A DNA stretch of 64,000 nucleotides from Prosthecobacter sp. Lineage in GTDB: Bacteria > Verrucomicrobiota > Verrucomicrobiia > Verrucomicrobiales > Verrucomicrobiaceae. A program made the position numbers and the translations under genes. The notes under the pieces were generated by a model. That model was not told the DNA's origin. It made no database searches and saw only the letters and a program-made list of their open reading frames with translations. The stretch covers positions 124,001 to 188,000 of the forward strand of contig JABARQ010000016.1 in the NCBI GenBank assembly GCA_019186985.1. The letters run 5' to 3'. Each line of letters starts with the position of its first letter. Position 1 is the first letter of the stretch. Positions 1 through 7,603 of this stretch are shown piece after piece.

Positions 1-133
1 GCAGGGACTCCAGCGTCGCTTGCTCGATGCTGCGGAAGATTTCCGCCGCTTCCGGGCTGATTCGACCGGAGAAATTCGGCCAGCGCTTCTGGGCTGTAGG
101 CTGGGTCGTTGGCATGGAAGGCGAAGTGTTCAT
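1..133 (-). CDS. Possible start of a small gene overlapping the MetH-kinase frame; partial
   Basis: In a frame different from the MetH-kinase frame, an ATG at 133 (with a second in-frame ATG at 115) opens a reading frame that runs off the left edge. It reads [18 protein letters not shown], then [18 protein letters not shown]. Over the last 60 or so bases its codons look more like the local style (third positions mostly G or C) than the MetH-kinase frame does there. It could be a small gene overlapping the end of the kinase module, for example a partner of a toxin-like kinase. It could also be the true continuation after a frameshift. Function unknown. Confidence 0.3.
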   Translation of the reverse strand, partial: MNTSPSMPTTQPTAQKRWPNFSGRISPEAAEIFRSIEQATLESL

Positions 134-3100
134 GGATGCTAGTATGTCCCGTTTGCAGCAGGTTTTCAATGGATTCATTCAGATGAGCAGCCAGCCAGTC
201 GAGCGACTGAACTGCGGGAGGTCGGCAGGAATTGTCCACGACGAGCACTGTGGCGTCTTCGCTGGAAGAAAATTCCTCGGCCAGCGTGAGTGTCGTCCTG
301 GCGGCTTGATAATGACCACCGGCGGCCCGACTCAGCGGGACGATGCGTCCGCCGCCCTCGTCTTTCAAAGCGCGTTTCAGCATGTTGCCGATCGCTTTGG
401 GCCACGGACAGTAAATGAAACGGATTTCCACCCGCAGTGTGGCGGCAAAGCAGCGCTGCAGGTGGGCACGGCTGCGTTTCAGGTTCTGCAAGGTGCCGTC
501 CATGATGAGGATGACACGCGGATCGTCCGGGAGAATGCGGGTGGCCGTCGTCTTCCCGCTGCCCTGGCCTCCGGCATTGAAAACGATCACATCACCGGGT
601 TTGGCGGCGCTCACGATCTTTTCAAACATCCAGTCCACGAACGCACCCGCGGGCTCCAGCGTGGCGACGCTGCACTTTTGACGGCTTTCGCGGGTGGCGG
701 CGTAGTCGGGGCTGAGTTCTTGGACGCTGTTGCGGTCGAGGACGATTTTGAAACGGCGCTTGTACTCGGTGGCAGCGGCTTCGAGGTCGGCGGCGAGTTC
801 GGCGGCGAACTTCACCTCGATGCGGCGCTCTTCGAGGCTGAGGCCGGGATAGGGCGTGTAGGTGAAGCCTTCGACGGCGGTCACGTCGCCGCCGATTTCG
901 AGGGCTTTGACCGTTTTCTCCGCAATCTCGACCAGCAGCTCGCGCTCGCGGGCCTTGCGGGCTTTTTCCGCCTCCATGAAGGGCGCGAGATAGGCGACGC
1001 TCTGCTTCATCACGCGGGCGCTTTTGACGACCTGCGGCAGGAACATCTTCCCAGCGCCGAAGAGGTCGCCGACGACGCTCATGCCGTCCATGAGCGGGCC
1101 TTCGATCACGCTGAGCGGCTTGCCGAGCTTGGCGAGCGCCTCGGAGGTGTCTTCATTGATGAAATCGGTGATGCCCTTGAGCAGCGCATGCTCGAGGCGC
1201 TTCTCGACAGGCGCCTCGCGCCAGCTCAGGTCGATCTCGGCCTTCTTCGCGCCTCCGGCCTGGCCTTTGAACTGCTCGGCGTAGTCGACGAGGATCTCGG
1301 TGGCGTCCGGGCGGCGGTTGAGGATGACGTCCTCGACCTTCACGAGCATCTCCGGCGGGATCTCCTCGTAAACCTCAAGCATGCCGGCGTTCACGATGCC
1401 CATGTCCATGCCGGCCTTGATGGCGTGGTAAAGGAACACGCTGTGCATGGCCTCGCGCACCTTGTTGTTGCCGCGGAAGCTGAAGCTGATGTTGCTGACG
1501 CCGCCGCTGACCTTCGCGTAGGGCAGGTTCGCCTTGATCCAGCGCGTGGCCTCGATGAAGTCGACGGCGTAGTTGTTGTGCTCCTCGATGCCGGTGGCGA
1601 CGGTGAGGATGTTTGGATCGAAGATGATGTCCTCGGGCGGAAATCCGACCTCATCGACGAGGATGCGATACGCTCGCTTGCAGATGCGGATCTTGTCCTC
1701 GTAAGTCGCGGCCTGGCCCTGCTCGTCAAAGGCCATGACGACGGTGGCGGCGCCGTATTGCTTGATCTTCGTCGCGTATTCCTTGAACTTCGCCTCGCCT
1801 TCCTTGAGCGAGATGGAGTTCACGATGCCCTTGCCCTGCAGGCACTTCAGGCCGGCCTCGATGATCTCCCACTTCGAGGAGTCGACCATGATGGGCACGC
1901 GGTTCACCTCCGGCTCGGTCTGCAGGAGCGTCAGGAACTTCGTCATCATCGGCACGCCGTCGATGAGGCCCTCGTCCATGCAGACGTCGATGACGTTCGC
2001 GCCGCTCTCGACCTGCTGACGGGCGATGGCGACGGCCTCCTCAAGCTTGTTCTCCTTGATCAGCTTGGCGAACTTCGGCGAGCCGGCGACGTTCGTGCGC
2101 TCGCCGATCATGAGGTAGTTCGAGCCGGGGCTCAGCACATAGGGCTGCGAGCCGCTGAGGCGCATCGTGTGCGGATCGGCGGGGATTTCGCGCGGCGCGA
2201 TTTTTTCCACCGCCTTCGCGATGGCGGCGATGTGCTCGGGCGTGTTGCCGCAGCAGCCGCCCATGATGTTGACAAAGCCGCTGCTGGCGAAGTCGGTGGC
2301 GTAGCCGGCCATGTCCGGCGGCAGCAGGTCGAAGCCGGTGGGCGCGAGCGGGTTCGGCATGCCCGCGTTCGGGTAGGCGGAGACAAAGCAGTCCGCCTTC
2401 GCGGCAAGCTCGGCGAGGAACGGCCGCATCTTGTCCGGGCCTAACGAACAGTTTAGTCCGATGGACAGCGGCCTCACATGCCGCATGGCGTTCAGGTAGG
2501 CCTCCGTCACCTGGCCGGAGATCATCGTCTCTCCCCCGGGGCCGACGGCGGCGCTGATCTGCACCGGCAGCTCCAGCCCGTCCTCCTCAAACACCTCACG
2601 AATGGCCACGAGCGCGGTTTTTGCGTTCAGCGAGTCGAAAATCGTCTCCACGAGGAGCGTGTCCACACCGCCGGCGATCAAGGCGCGGACCTGGTGCTTG
2701 TAGGCCTGCTTCACCTGGTCGAAGGTGACGTAGCGGAAGCTCAGGTCGTTCAGGTCCGGAAACTGGGAGAGGGAGACCGTGAGCGGCCCGATGGCCCCCG
2801 CGACATAGCGTTTCCGGCCCGTCTGCTCCGCGACGATGTCCGCCCATTTGCGGCACTGGCGCGCGGACTCGAAGTTGATCTCCCAGGCGAGGTCGTTGAG
2901 GAAAGCGTCCTCAATGATGCCCTGGAAGAACTCCGGGTTCTTTTTGCCTTCACGGAAGAACTCCGCCTGGGCGATGCTGGTGGCGGAGAAGGTGTTGGTC
3001 TCGACGATGTCAGCACCGGCCTCAAGGAAGCGCTTGTGGATGTCCTCGATGATGTCCGGGCGAGTGATCGAGAGGATGTCGCCGTTGTTGAGGATGTCCT

Positions 3101-3260
3101 TTTCGTTGTCGCGGAAGCGCTCACCACGGGCGGAGGCCTCGTCGAGCACGCCCTTGGCCTTGTACTGCCGGATCGTCGTTCCCATCGCACCGTCGATGAC
3201 CAGGATGCGCTGACGCATGGCGGCTTCGAGTTCGGATCGGCAATTGGGGCGGGCGGGCAT
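1..3260 (-). CDS. metH: Methionine synthase (MetH) N-terminal modules fused in frame to a zeta-toxin-like P-loop kinase module; partial, runs off left edge
   Basis: The N-terminal part is cobalamin-dependent methionine synthase, which moves a methyl group from methyl-tetrahydrofolate to homocysteine. The homocysteine domain (about residues 1-345) keeps all three zinc cysteines: C271 in NCSLGPDKM, and C336 and C337 in [10 protein letters not shown]. The pterin domain starts at [14 protein letters not shown] and runs to about residue 640. The cobalamin-domain helical cap follows ([20 protein letters not shown]) and ends near residue 767 (FMEAEKA, about position 960). The next segment should be the B12 Rossmann fold with DxHxxG. 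Instead the same frame reads into an unrelated module with a P-loop, GGQGSGKTT (about residues 893-901, near 555-580), then IMDGTL and [14 protein letters not shown], a pattern like zeta-toxin/UDP-GlcNAc kinases. I translated the whole stretch and found no stop. The ATG at 3260 is chosen because the conserved domain begins directly after it. The MetH identity is firm; the kinase identity is inferred from motifs. Whether the B12 domain resumes beyond the edge cannot be seen. Confidence 0.85.
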   Translation of the reverse strand, partial: MPARPNCRSELEAAMRQRILVIDGAMGTTIRQYKAKGVLDEASARGERFRDNEKDILNNGDILSITRPDIIEDIHKRFLEAGADIVETNTFSATSIAQAEFFREGKKNPEFFQGIIEDAFLNDLAWEINFESARQCRKWADIVAEQTGRKRYVAGAIGPLTVSLSQFPDLNDLSFRYVTFDQVKQAYKHQVRALIAGGVDTLLVETIFDSLNAKTALVAIREVFEEDGLELPVQISAAVGPGGETMISGQVTEAYLNAMRHVRPLSIGLNCSLGPDKMRPFLAELAAKADCFVSAYPNAGMPNPLAPTGFDLLPPDMAGYATDFASSGFVNIMGGCCGNTPEHIAAIAKAVEKIAPREIPADPHTMRLSGSQPYVLSPGSNYLMIGERTNVAGSPKFAKLIKENKLEEAVAIARQQVESGANVIDVCMDEGLIDGVPMMTKFLTLLQTEPEVNRVPIMVDSSKWEIIEAGLKCLQGKGIVNSISLKEGEAKFKEYATKIKQYGAATVVMAFDEQGQAATYEDKIRICKRAYRILVDEVGFPPEDIIFDPNILTVATGIEEHNNYAVDFIEATRWIKANLPYAKVSGGVSNISFSFRGNNKVREAMHSVFLYHAIKAGMDMGIVNAGMLEVYEEIPPEMLVKVEDVILNRRPDATEILVDYAEQFKGQAGGAKKAEIDLSWREAPVEKRLEHALLKGITDFINEDTSEALAKLGKPLSVIEGPLMDGMSVVGDLFGAGKMFLPQVVKSARVMKQSVAYLAPFMEAEKARKARERELLVEIAEKTVKALEIGGDVTAVEGFTYTPYPGLSLEERRIEVKFAAELAADLEAAATEYKRRFKIVLDRNSVQELSPDYAATRESRQKCSVATLEPAGAFVDWMFEKIVSAAKPGDVIVFNAGGQGSGKTTATRILPDDPRVILIMDGTLQNLKRSRAHLQRCFAATLRVEIRFIYCPWPKAIGNMLKRALKDEGGGRIVPLSRAAGGHYQAARTTLTLAEEFSSSEDATVLVVDNSCRPPAVQSLDWLAAHLNESIENLLQTGHTSIHEHFAFHANDPAYSPEALAEFLRSNQPGSGGNLPQHRASDAGVP

Positions 3261-3305
3261 GGCGAAAACTAGCAACGGAGATGGAGAGGTCAACCCTTCC
3301 CATCA

Positions 3306-3329
3306 ACATATCATGATTTGTGGATATGT
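3306..3329. promoter_or_regulatory. Inverted repeat between divergent metH and lipoprotein gene
   Basis: Perfect 7-base arms ACATATC (3306-3312) and GATATGT (3323-3329) are separated by 10 bases. They lie in the 140 bp region between metH (minus, starts 3260) and the lipoprotein gene (plus, starts 3401). The surroundings are richer in A/T than the flanking genes. The position suits an operator for a dimeric repressor or activator. No riboswitch core was recognised here. Confidence 0.4.
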
Positions 3330-3400
3330 GAGCCTTCCAACCTCGGTACGCCTGCTTCTTCCAAGTTGACCACCCCAGTCCGTCGTCCACAGATGGGCGC

Positions 3401-3862
3401 ATGTCCGCCTGCCGCCTTTTCCTCCTCGGCCTGCTTCTGCCGGTCCTGTCTTCCTGCACCGGGCTTGAGATCAAGCCGCTGCTCGGCCAGACGCTGCAGC
3501 TTCCCGCCTCAGACTTCGGGCCGGAAAGCCTCTCAGCCCCGCTGCTGGGGGCGAATGCAGGACAGAAAACCGTCGTAGTTTACCTGGGGTTGTCTGAGAA
3601 GCAGATCGAGGCGCGACATCCATCCTCGCAGTTCTGCCACGTCCCTGTGGTGAAAGGCATCCAGCATCTCAACCGCAACGTCGCCGGGCTGCCCCGTGAC
3701 CCTGCTCATGCGGAGCTTCGGAGCCGGTTGATCACCACGCGCAGCAGGCTGATGGACTACTACGACACCCGCCGCATCGCCTTCAACTCGGTGCCGCCCT
3801 TCACGGGCCGCGGCTTCATGTCGCGGCGGGCGATGATGCCGCCCCTTGGCACGACCCGCTGA
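3401..3862 (+). CDS. Small hypothetical lipoprotein
   Basis: This 153-residue protein begins with a lipoprotein signal: MSACRLFLLGLLLPVLSSC, with a hydrophobic stretch and a lipobox ending in Cys19. It should be attached to a membrane after processing. The mature part contains a stretch with many Arg residues (about 100-125) and a C-terminal segment GRGFMSRRAMMPP. No catalytic motif or known family was recognised. It is transcribed away from metH and convergent with the D,D-carboxypeptidase gene that ends at 3880. The ATG at 3401 is favoured because it directly precedes the signal peptide. Confidence 0.65.
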   Translation: MSACRLFLLGLLLPVLSSCTGLEIKPLLGQTLQLPASDFGPESLSAPLLGANAGQKTVVVYLGLSEKQIEARHPSSQFCHVPVVKGIQHLNRNVAGLPRDPAHAELRSRLITTRSRLMDYYDTRRIAFNSVPPFTGRGFMSRRAMMPPLGTTR

Positions 3863-3879
3863 GCCAGCCCTGCCGAAGA

Positions 3880-4836
3880 TCACCAGTTGGCGGCGATTCC
3901 GGCGCCCTTGGCGCGCTGAAGGCCCCAGTACATCATGGTGCGTGCATCTTCCCAGATGTATTTGGTCTTCGTGCCAAGCTGGACCAGGATGACGTTCCTG
4001 CCCCGGCTGCTGGCGGTGGAGATGAGGCAGCGGCCGCTGGCGTTGGTGTAGCCGGTCTTCATGCCGTTGCATTCGGGCATGACACCAAGCAGCTCGTTGG
4101 TGTTCTTGAGGGTGACCGAACGGCCGTCCCGACGGGTGAAGGTGTAGTATTTCCGCCGCACGGCGTCGCGGATGACCGGGTTTCGATAGGCTGCCATGGC
4201 GATGCGGGCCATGTCCCGGGCCGTGGAATGCTGACCACCGACGGTCAGGCCGTGCGGATTGCGGAAGCTGCTGTGGGTGCAGCCCAGGGAGCGGGCCTTG
4301 GCGGTCATTTTTGCGGCGAAGGCGCTGATGCTGCCGGCGTTGTCCCGGGCCAGCACGTTGGCGACATCGTTGCAGCTCTTGATGAGGAAGGCGTAGAGAA
4401 GGTGACGCCGGGTGTAGGTGTCGCCCGGGCGCAGGCCGAGAACCGTCGGTTCCACCCGGACATCGGAGGCCTGGACGGTGACTTTTTTGTCCAGGTTGCC
4501 TGCGTCCATCACCACCAGGGCGGTGAGGATCTTTTGCGTGCTGGCCACGGCACGGGGCGTCTCGGAGGCACGTCCGGCGAGGTGGCGGCCGGTATTGGCG
4601 TCGATCAGCAGGTAGGAAGCCGCACGGATGGGCGGGCCTGATGCCACCGCCAGCGTGGGTTCCACATCCATGGCAAAACCCGGGGCATAAGCCACCGGAC
4701 TGGCCACGGGATAGCCGTTCATCGACCCAAGGCTCATGTCTCCGGAAGCAGTCCGGCGCGGTTCGGAGACTGCACAGGAAGCCATTGAAAGGACAACCAT
4801 CAGCAGGGCAAGGGACGCTGGAAACCGGAGCAGCAT
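3880..4836 (-). CDS. D-alanyl-D-alanine carboxypeptidase (peptidase S11), predicted lipoprotein
   Basis: This is a penicillin-binding, serine-type D,D-carboxypeptidase that would trim the terminal D-Ala of peptidoglycan stem peptides in the periplasm. All three active-site motifs are present in order: S99-x-x-K102 (ASTQKILTAL), S154-C-N156 (IKSCNDVANV) and K260-T-G262 (NGMKTGYTN). The 318-residue length covers the catalytic domain only, and the extra C-terminal domain and membrane-binding helix of E. coli PBP5 are missing. The N-terminus (LALLMVVLSMASC) looks like a lipoprotein signal, so membrane attachment may be by lipid. The ATG at 4836 gives that signal. It is separated from coaX upstream by about 140 bp and may be co-transcribed with it. 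Confidence 0.9.
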   Translation of the reverse strand: MLLRFPASLALLMVVLSMASCAVSEPRRTASGDMSLGSMNGYPVASPVAYAPGFAMDVEPTLAVASGPPIRAASYLLIDANTGRHLAGRASETPRAVASTQKILTALVVMDAGNLDKKVTVQASDVRVEPTVLGLRPGDTYTRRHLLYAFLIKSCNDVANVLARDNAGSISAFAAKMTAKARSLGCTHSSFRNPHGLTVGGQHSTARDMARIAMAAYRNPVIRDAVRRKYYTFTRRDGRSVTLKNTNELLGVMPECNGMKTGYTNASGRCLISTASSRGRNVILVQLGTKTKYIWEDARTMMYWGLQRAKGAGIAANW

Positions 4837-4976
4837 GAGAAAATCTTGGGGGAGGAGGGAACGCAGCTTTGATGCCGGATCCTATCTTTCCAAGTAGGCC
4901 AGGACGCCTCATGGTGTCAACACGGGCCGACTTTCGCCTGACAGACCAGGGGGGAAGGATGGCCGTGGACCCGCCT

Positions 4977-5711
4977 TCAGAAGTGGAGGTTCGCCACGAT
5001 GCGCAGGCCATGAAGGGTCAGGTCCGGATCCACGGGAATGTCCTCCTTCATGCCCGACATGATCCACCCGGCATCACCACCGGTCGCCACCACATGCACC
5101 GGCAATCCAGGGGGCATCTCTTTTTTCAAGGCTTCCAGGATGCCCTGGACCATGCCGCGGTAGCCGATGGCGGCCCCGGCCTGGATCGCCCCGACCGTGG
5201 ATTGACCAATGGCGCTGGACGGCTCGCACAGGTCGACCCGGGGCAGCAGGGCCGTCCGCTCATGCAGGTAGTCGGTCATCAACCGCAGGCCGGGGGCGAT
5301 CACGCCGCCAATATAATGACGGTCGGCGGAGAGGATGTCGAAGGTCACCGCCGTGCCGAAGTCGATGACAATGCCTGGCGCGCCGTAAAGATGCGCCAGG
5401 GCCACGGCATTGGCCAGACGGTCCTGACCGATGGTCTCCGGCTGTGGATAGCGGACACCGATGCCCATGGGGGTGTCGTGACGCAGCTCCAGCAGGTCGG
5501 GAAACACCTCCCGCCAGACCGGCACGACCGCCGGGACGACGCTGGCAATCACCGCCCGGCGAAACTGCCAGCCGGAAACCGCCGCCCGGACGGCCTCGGG
5601 AGTCACCCCAACGGAGGGCAGATCCCGGCGGTCAATCAGGTGCTCGGAGGTGGACAGGCCGAGCTTGGTCCGGCCGTTGCCCACATCGATCAGGAGAAAA
5701 TCGGCGGTCAT
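4977..5711 (-). CDS. coaX: Type III pantothenate kinase
   Basis: CoaX phosphorylates pantothenate, the first step of coenzyme A synthesis, in the cytoplasm. The 244-residue protein has the ASKHA-fold signatures of the family: [15 protein letters not shown] near the N-terminus (phosphate-1 loop), [19 protein letters not shown] in the middle (pantothenate site and G-x-D-R), and [12 protein letters not shown] (phosphate-2 loop). [10 protein letters not shown] near the C-terminus fits the adenosine region. The frame extends upstream to a TTG at 5747, but the ATG at 5711 sits immediately before the conserved first strand (MTADFLLID) and is preferred. It is divergent from rplS. Confidence 0.92.
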   Translation of the reverse strand: MTADFLLIDVGNGRTKLGLSTSEHLIDRRDLPSVGVTPEAVRAAVSGWQFRRAVIASVVPAVVPVWREVFPDLLELRHDTPMGIGVRYPQPETIGQDRLANAVALAHLYGAPGIVIDFGTAVTFDILSADRHYIGGVIAPGLRLMTDYLHERTALLPRVDLCEPSSAIGQSTVGAIQAGAAIGYRGMVQGILEALKKEMPPGLPVHVVATGGDAGWIMSGMKEDIPVDPDLTLHGLRIVANLHF

Positions 5712-5858
5712 GGGGGCGTTTATGGAGGCGGGCAGGGGTGGCGGCAAGACCGGAAAAACAGGTTGCGAATCCCCGGATCACCTCCACTATGCGCGCCCCT
5801 TGCCCGGTTCGGCCCCTCCAGGGAACCGCGAGGCGAAGGGATAATCCTGACTGTCACC

Positions 5859-6218
5859 ATGAGCAACATCATCTCCAAAATCGAAGCCGAGCAGGTCAAA
5901 AAGGACGTGGCGTCCTTCAATGTAGGCGACACCGTCAAAGTTCACACCCGAGTCATCGAAGGTGACAAGGAGCGTATCCAGATTTTCGCCGGCATCGTCA
6001 TCGCCCGCAAAGGCAGCAGCCTGAACGAGGCCTTCACCGTCCGCAAGATCTCCTACGGCGAAGGTGTTGAGCGTGTTTTCCCCCTCCACAGCCCAAAAGT
6101 GGCCAAGATCGAGGTCACCAAGCCCGGCCGCGTCCGCCGCGCCCGCCTGCATTACCTCCGTGGTCGTCAGGGCAAGGAAGCCATGACCGTGAAGGAAGTC
6201 AGCCACAACGAGGCTTGA
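5859..6218 (+). CDS. rplS: 50S ribosomal protein L19
   Basis: This 119-residue protein is L19, which sits at the interface of the large and small ribosomal subunits. Recognisable family segments are [20 protein letters not shown] near the N-terminus, [35 protein letters not shown], and the basic tail [19 protein letters not shown]. The length matches the family. The ATG at 5859 is chosen because it gives the usual N-terminus ([12 protein letters not shown]); the frame is open further upstream without conserved sequence. In many bacteria rplS follows rpsP-rimM-trmD, but here it stands alone, divergent from coaX and followed by a terminator. Confidence 0.97.
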   Translation: MSNIISKIEAEQVKKDVASFNVGDTVKVHTRVIEGDKERIQIFAGIVIARKGSSLNEAFTVRKISYGEGVERVFPLHSPKVAKIEVTKPGRVRRARLHYLRGRQGKEAMTVKEVSHNEA

Positions 6219-6285
6219 TCCGACAGATTTCCGACGGCGGCATGGCTCCTTAAGCCGGCTGTGGTTGGTTTGTTGACGTTCAGAG

Positions 6286-6322
6286 CACCTCCGCGAAGCA
6301 ACTCGCGGGGGTGTTTTGTTTT
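6286..6322 (+). terminator. Rho-independent terminator after rplS
   Basis: A 10-base stem pairs CACCTCCGCG (6286-6295) with CGCGGGGGTG (6304-6313), with one G-U pair and an 8-base loop, followed directly by a T-rich run. It lies about 70 bp after the rplS stop and before the leucine-rich-repeat gene, so the two are probably separate transcription units. Confidence 0.85.
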
Positions 6323-6412
6323 CAGGCCAAGGCTTAAACACCGCAAGATTCGCCATAAAAAGCAGCGTCACACCGTCGTACATTCCCCCTCCCATCCTGC
6401 CCCCTACCAGAC

Positions 6413-7591
6413 ATGAAGCATCTCCCAGCCCTGTTCCTCCTCCTGTCTGCCTCCGCAGCGTCCGCCCAGGAAAACAAACCCGCCGCAGCTCCCGCACCGG
6501 CCCCGGCTCCCGCCGCGAGCAAGCCCGCATCGCCACCTGCCCCGGCCAAAACCGAGGCTCCGGCACCTGCAAAACCCGCTCCGACACCTGCCCCGAAGCC
6601 CGCCGCCGCACCCCCGGCACCCGCTGCGACAGCCAAGCCCGCCACGGCTGCCGCCCCTGCTCCTGCTCCCGCCAAACCGGCAACGCCTCCCCCGGCTCCC
6701 CCCACCCCGGCCAAAACCGCCGCCAAGCCTGAAACCAAGCCGGCTCCTGCTCCCACTCCGGCACCCGCCAAGCCTGCCACCCCGGCACCCACTGCCGCCA
6801 AGCCCGCAGCTCCTCCCCCCCCGCCAAAACCCGTGGCCGTGTTCAAGGACAAGGCCCTCGAAGCCGCCGTGCGCAAGCAGGTCTTCGCCAAACGCGACAA
6901 CCAGGAGGTCATCACCGCCGAGGACGTCGCCACCGTCTCCATCATCGAAGGCAAGGGGGCCGGGATCACCGACCTGAGCGGCCTGGAAAAATGCACCGCC
7001 CTCGCCTCCCTGACCCTGTCCGACAACAAGATCACCAGCCTCGCCGCGATCAAGGGCCTGGAACGCCTCCAGTTCCTCGACGTCGCCAACAACCAGATCA
7101 CCGACATCTCGCCGCTCGCCACCTGCAAGATGCTTCAGTACATCGAGCTCACCAACAACAAGGTCGCCGACGTCTCCGCCCTCGGCGGCATCACCTCGCT
7201 CAACTCCCTCTACCTCGCCGGCAACCAGATCTCCGATGTCAGCGCCCTCTTCAAGCTGCCCAAGGTGTGGACCCTCTACCTCGACGGCAACAAGATATCC
7301 AAGCTCGACGGCATCGGCCAGCTCAAGTGGCTCTCCATGCTCTCCCTGAAGGGCAACCAGGTCAGCGACCTCACCCCCGTCGAGGCTCTCACCGACCTGC
7401 AGTTCCTCTTCCTCGACAAAAACCCGGTGGCCGACCTCGCGCCGCTGCACCGTGCCTGGAAGAAGGACAACGACGGCCCCCGCGAGTGGGCGCCCTACTG
7501 CCAGATTTTCCTCAACGACTGCCCCCTCAACGACGCCTCCAAAAAGCTCGTGGAGGAAATGAAGAAGGCCGGTGCCCGGATCACCCCCTGA
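6413..7591 (+). CDS. Secreted leucine-rich-repeat protein with a Pro/Ala/Lys linker
   Basis: This 392-residue protein has a Sec signal peptide (MKHLPALFLLLSASAASAQ) and then a low-complexity linker made almost only of Pro, Ala and Lys (about residues 20-140), which resembles wall- or envelope-spanning linkers. From about residue 184 to 342 there are successive 22-residue leucine-rich repeats of the SDS22/internalin type; examples are LTLSDNKITSLAAIKGLERL and LYLDGNKISKLDGIGQL. The C-terminal part is a capping segment with two cysteines. Such proteins usually bind other proteins; no enzyme motif is present. It is preceded by the rplS terminator and is convergent with the cytochrome/DUF1553 gene. 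Signal and repeats are clear; the partner is unknown. Confidence 0.85.
   Translation: MKHLPALFLLLSASAASAQENKPAAAPAPAPAPAASKPASPPAPAKTEAPAPAKPAPTPAPKPAAAPPAPAATAKPATAAAPAPAPAKPATPPPAPPTPAKTAAKPETKPAPAPTPAPAKPATPAPTAAKPAAPPPPPKPVAVFKDKALEAAVRKQVFAKRDNQEVITAEDVATVSIIEGKGAGITDLSGLEKCTALASLTLSDNKITSLAAIKGLERLQFLDVANNQITDISPLATCKMLQYIELTNNKVADVSALGGITSLNSLYLAGNQISDVSALFKLPKVWTLYLDGNKISKLDGIGQLKWLSMLSLKGNQVSDLTPVEALTDLQFLFLDKNPVADLAPLHRAWKKDNDGPREWAPYCQIFLNDCPLNDASKKLVEEMKKAGARITP
6476..6835 (+). repeat. Low-complexity Pro/Ala/Lys coding repeat
   Basis: About 360 bases of C-rich, degenerate short repeats code for the Pro-Ala-Lys linker of the leucine-rich-repeat protein (units like PAPAPA, AKPA and PAKP). 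Such tracts readily change length by slippage or recombination. Confidence 0.8.
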
Positions 7592-7603
7592 TCCAGGCCG
7601 GGC

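Noticed and set aside
27-2444. An 805-codon open frame on the plus strand opposite metH
   Set aside because: Its reverse complement in the same register encodes clear MetH domains with zinc cysteines. The plus-strand product matches nothing and is a shadow.
3261-3400. A cobalamin or SAM riboswitch upstream of metH
   Set aside because: The region is only 140 bp and shared with a divergent gene. No B12 box or SAM core is visible, only a palindrome.
3533-5011. A 492-codon minus-strand frame across the D,D-carboxypeptidase gene
   Set aside because: The carboxypeptidase frame carries SxxK, SxN and KTG motifs. This one is Arg/Pro/His-rich and meaningless.
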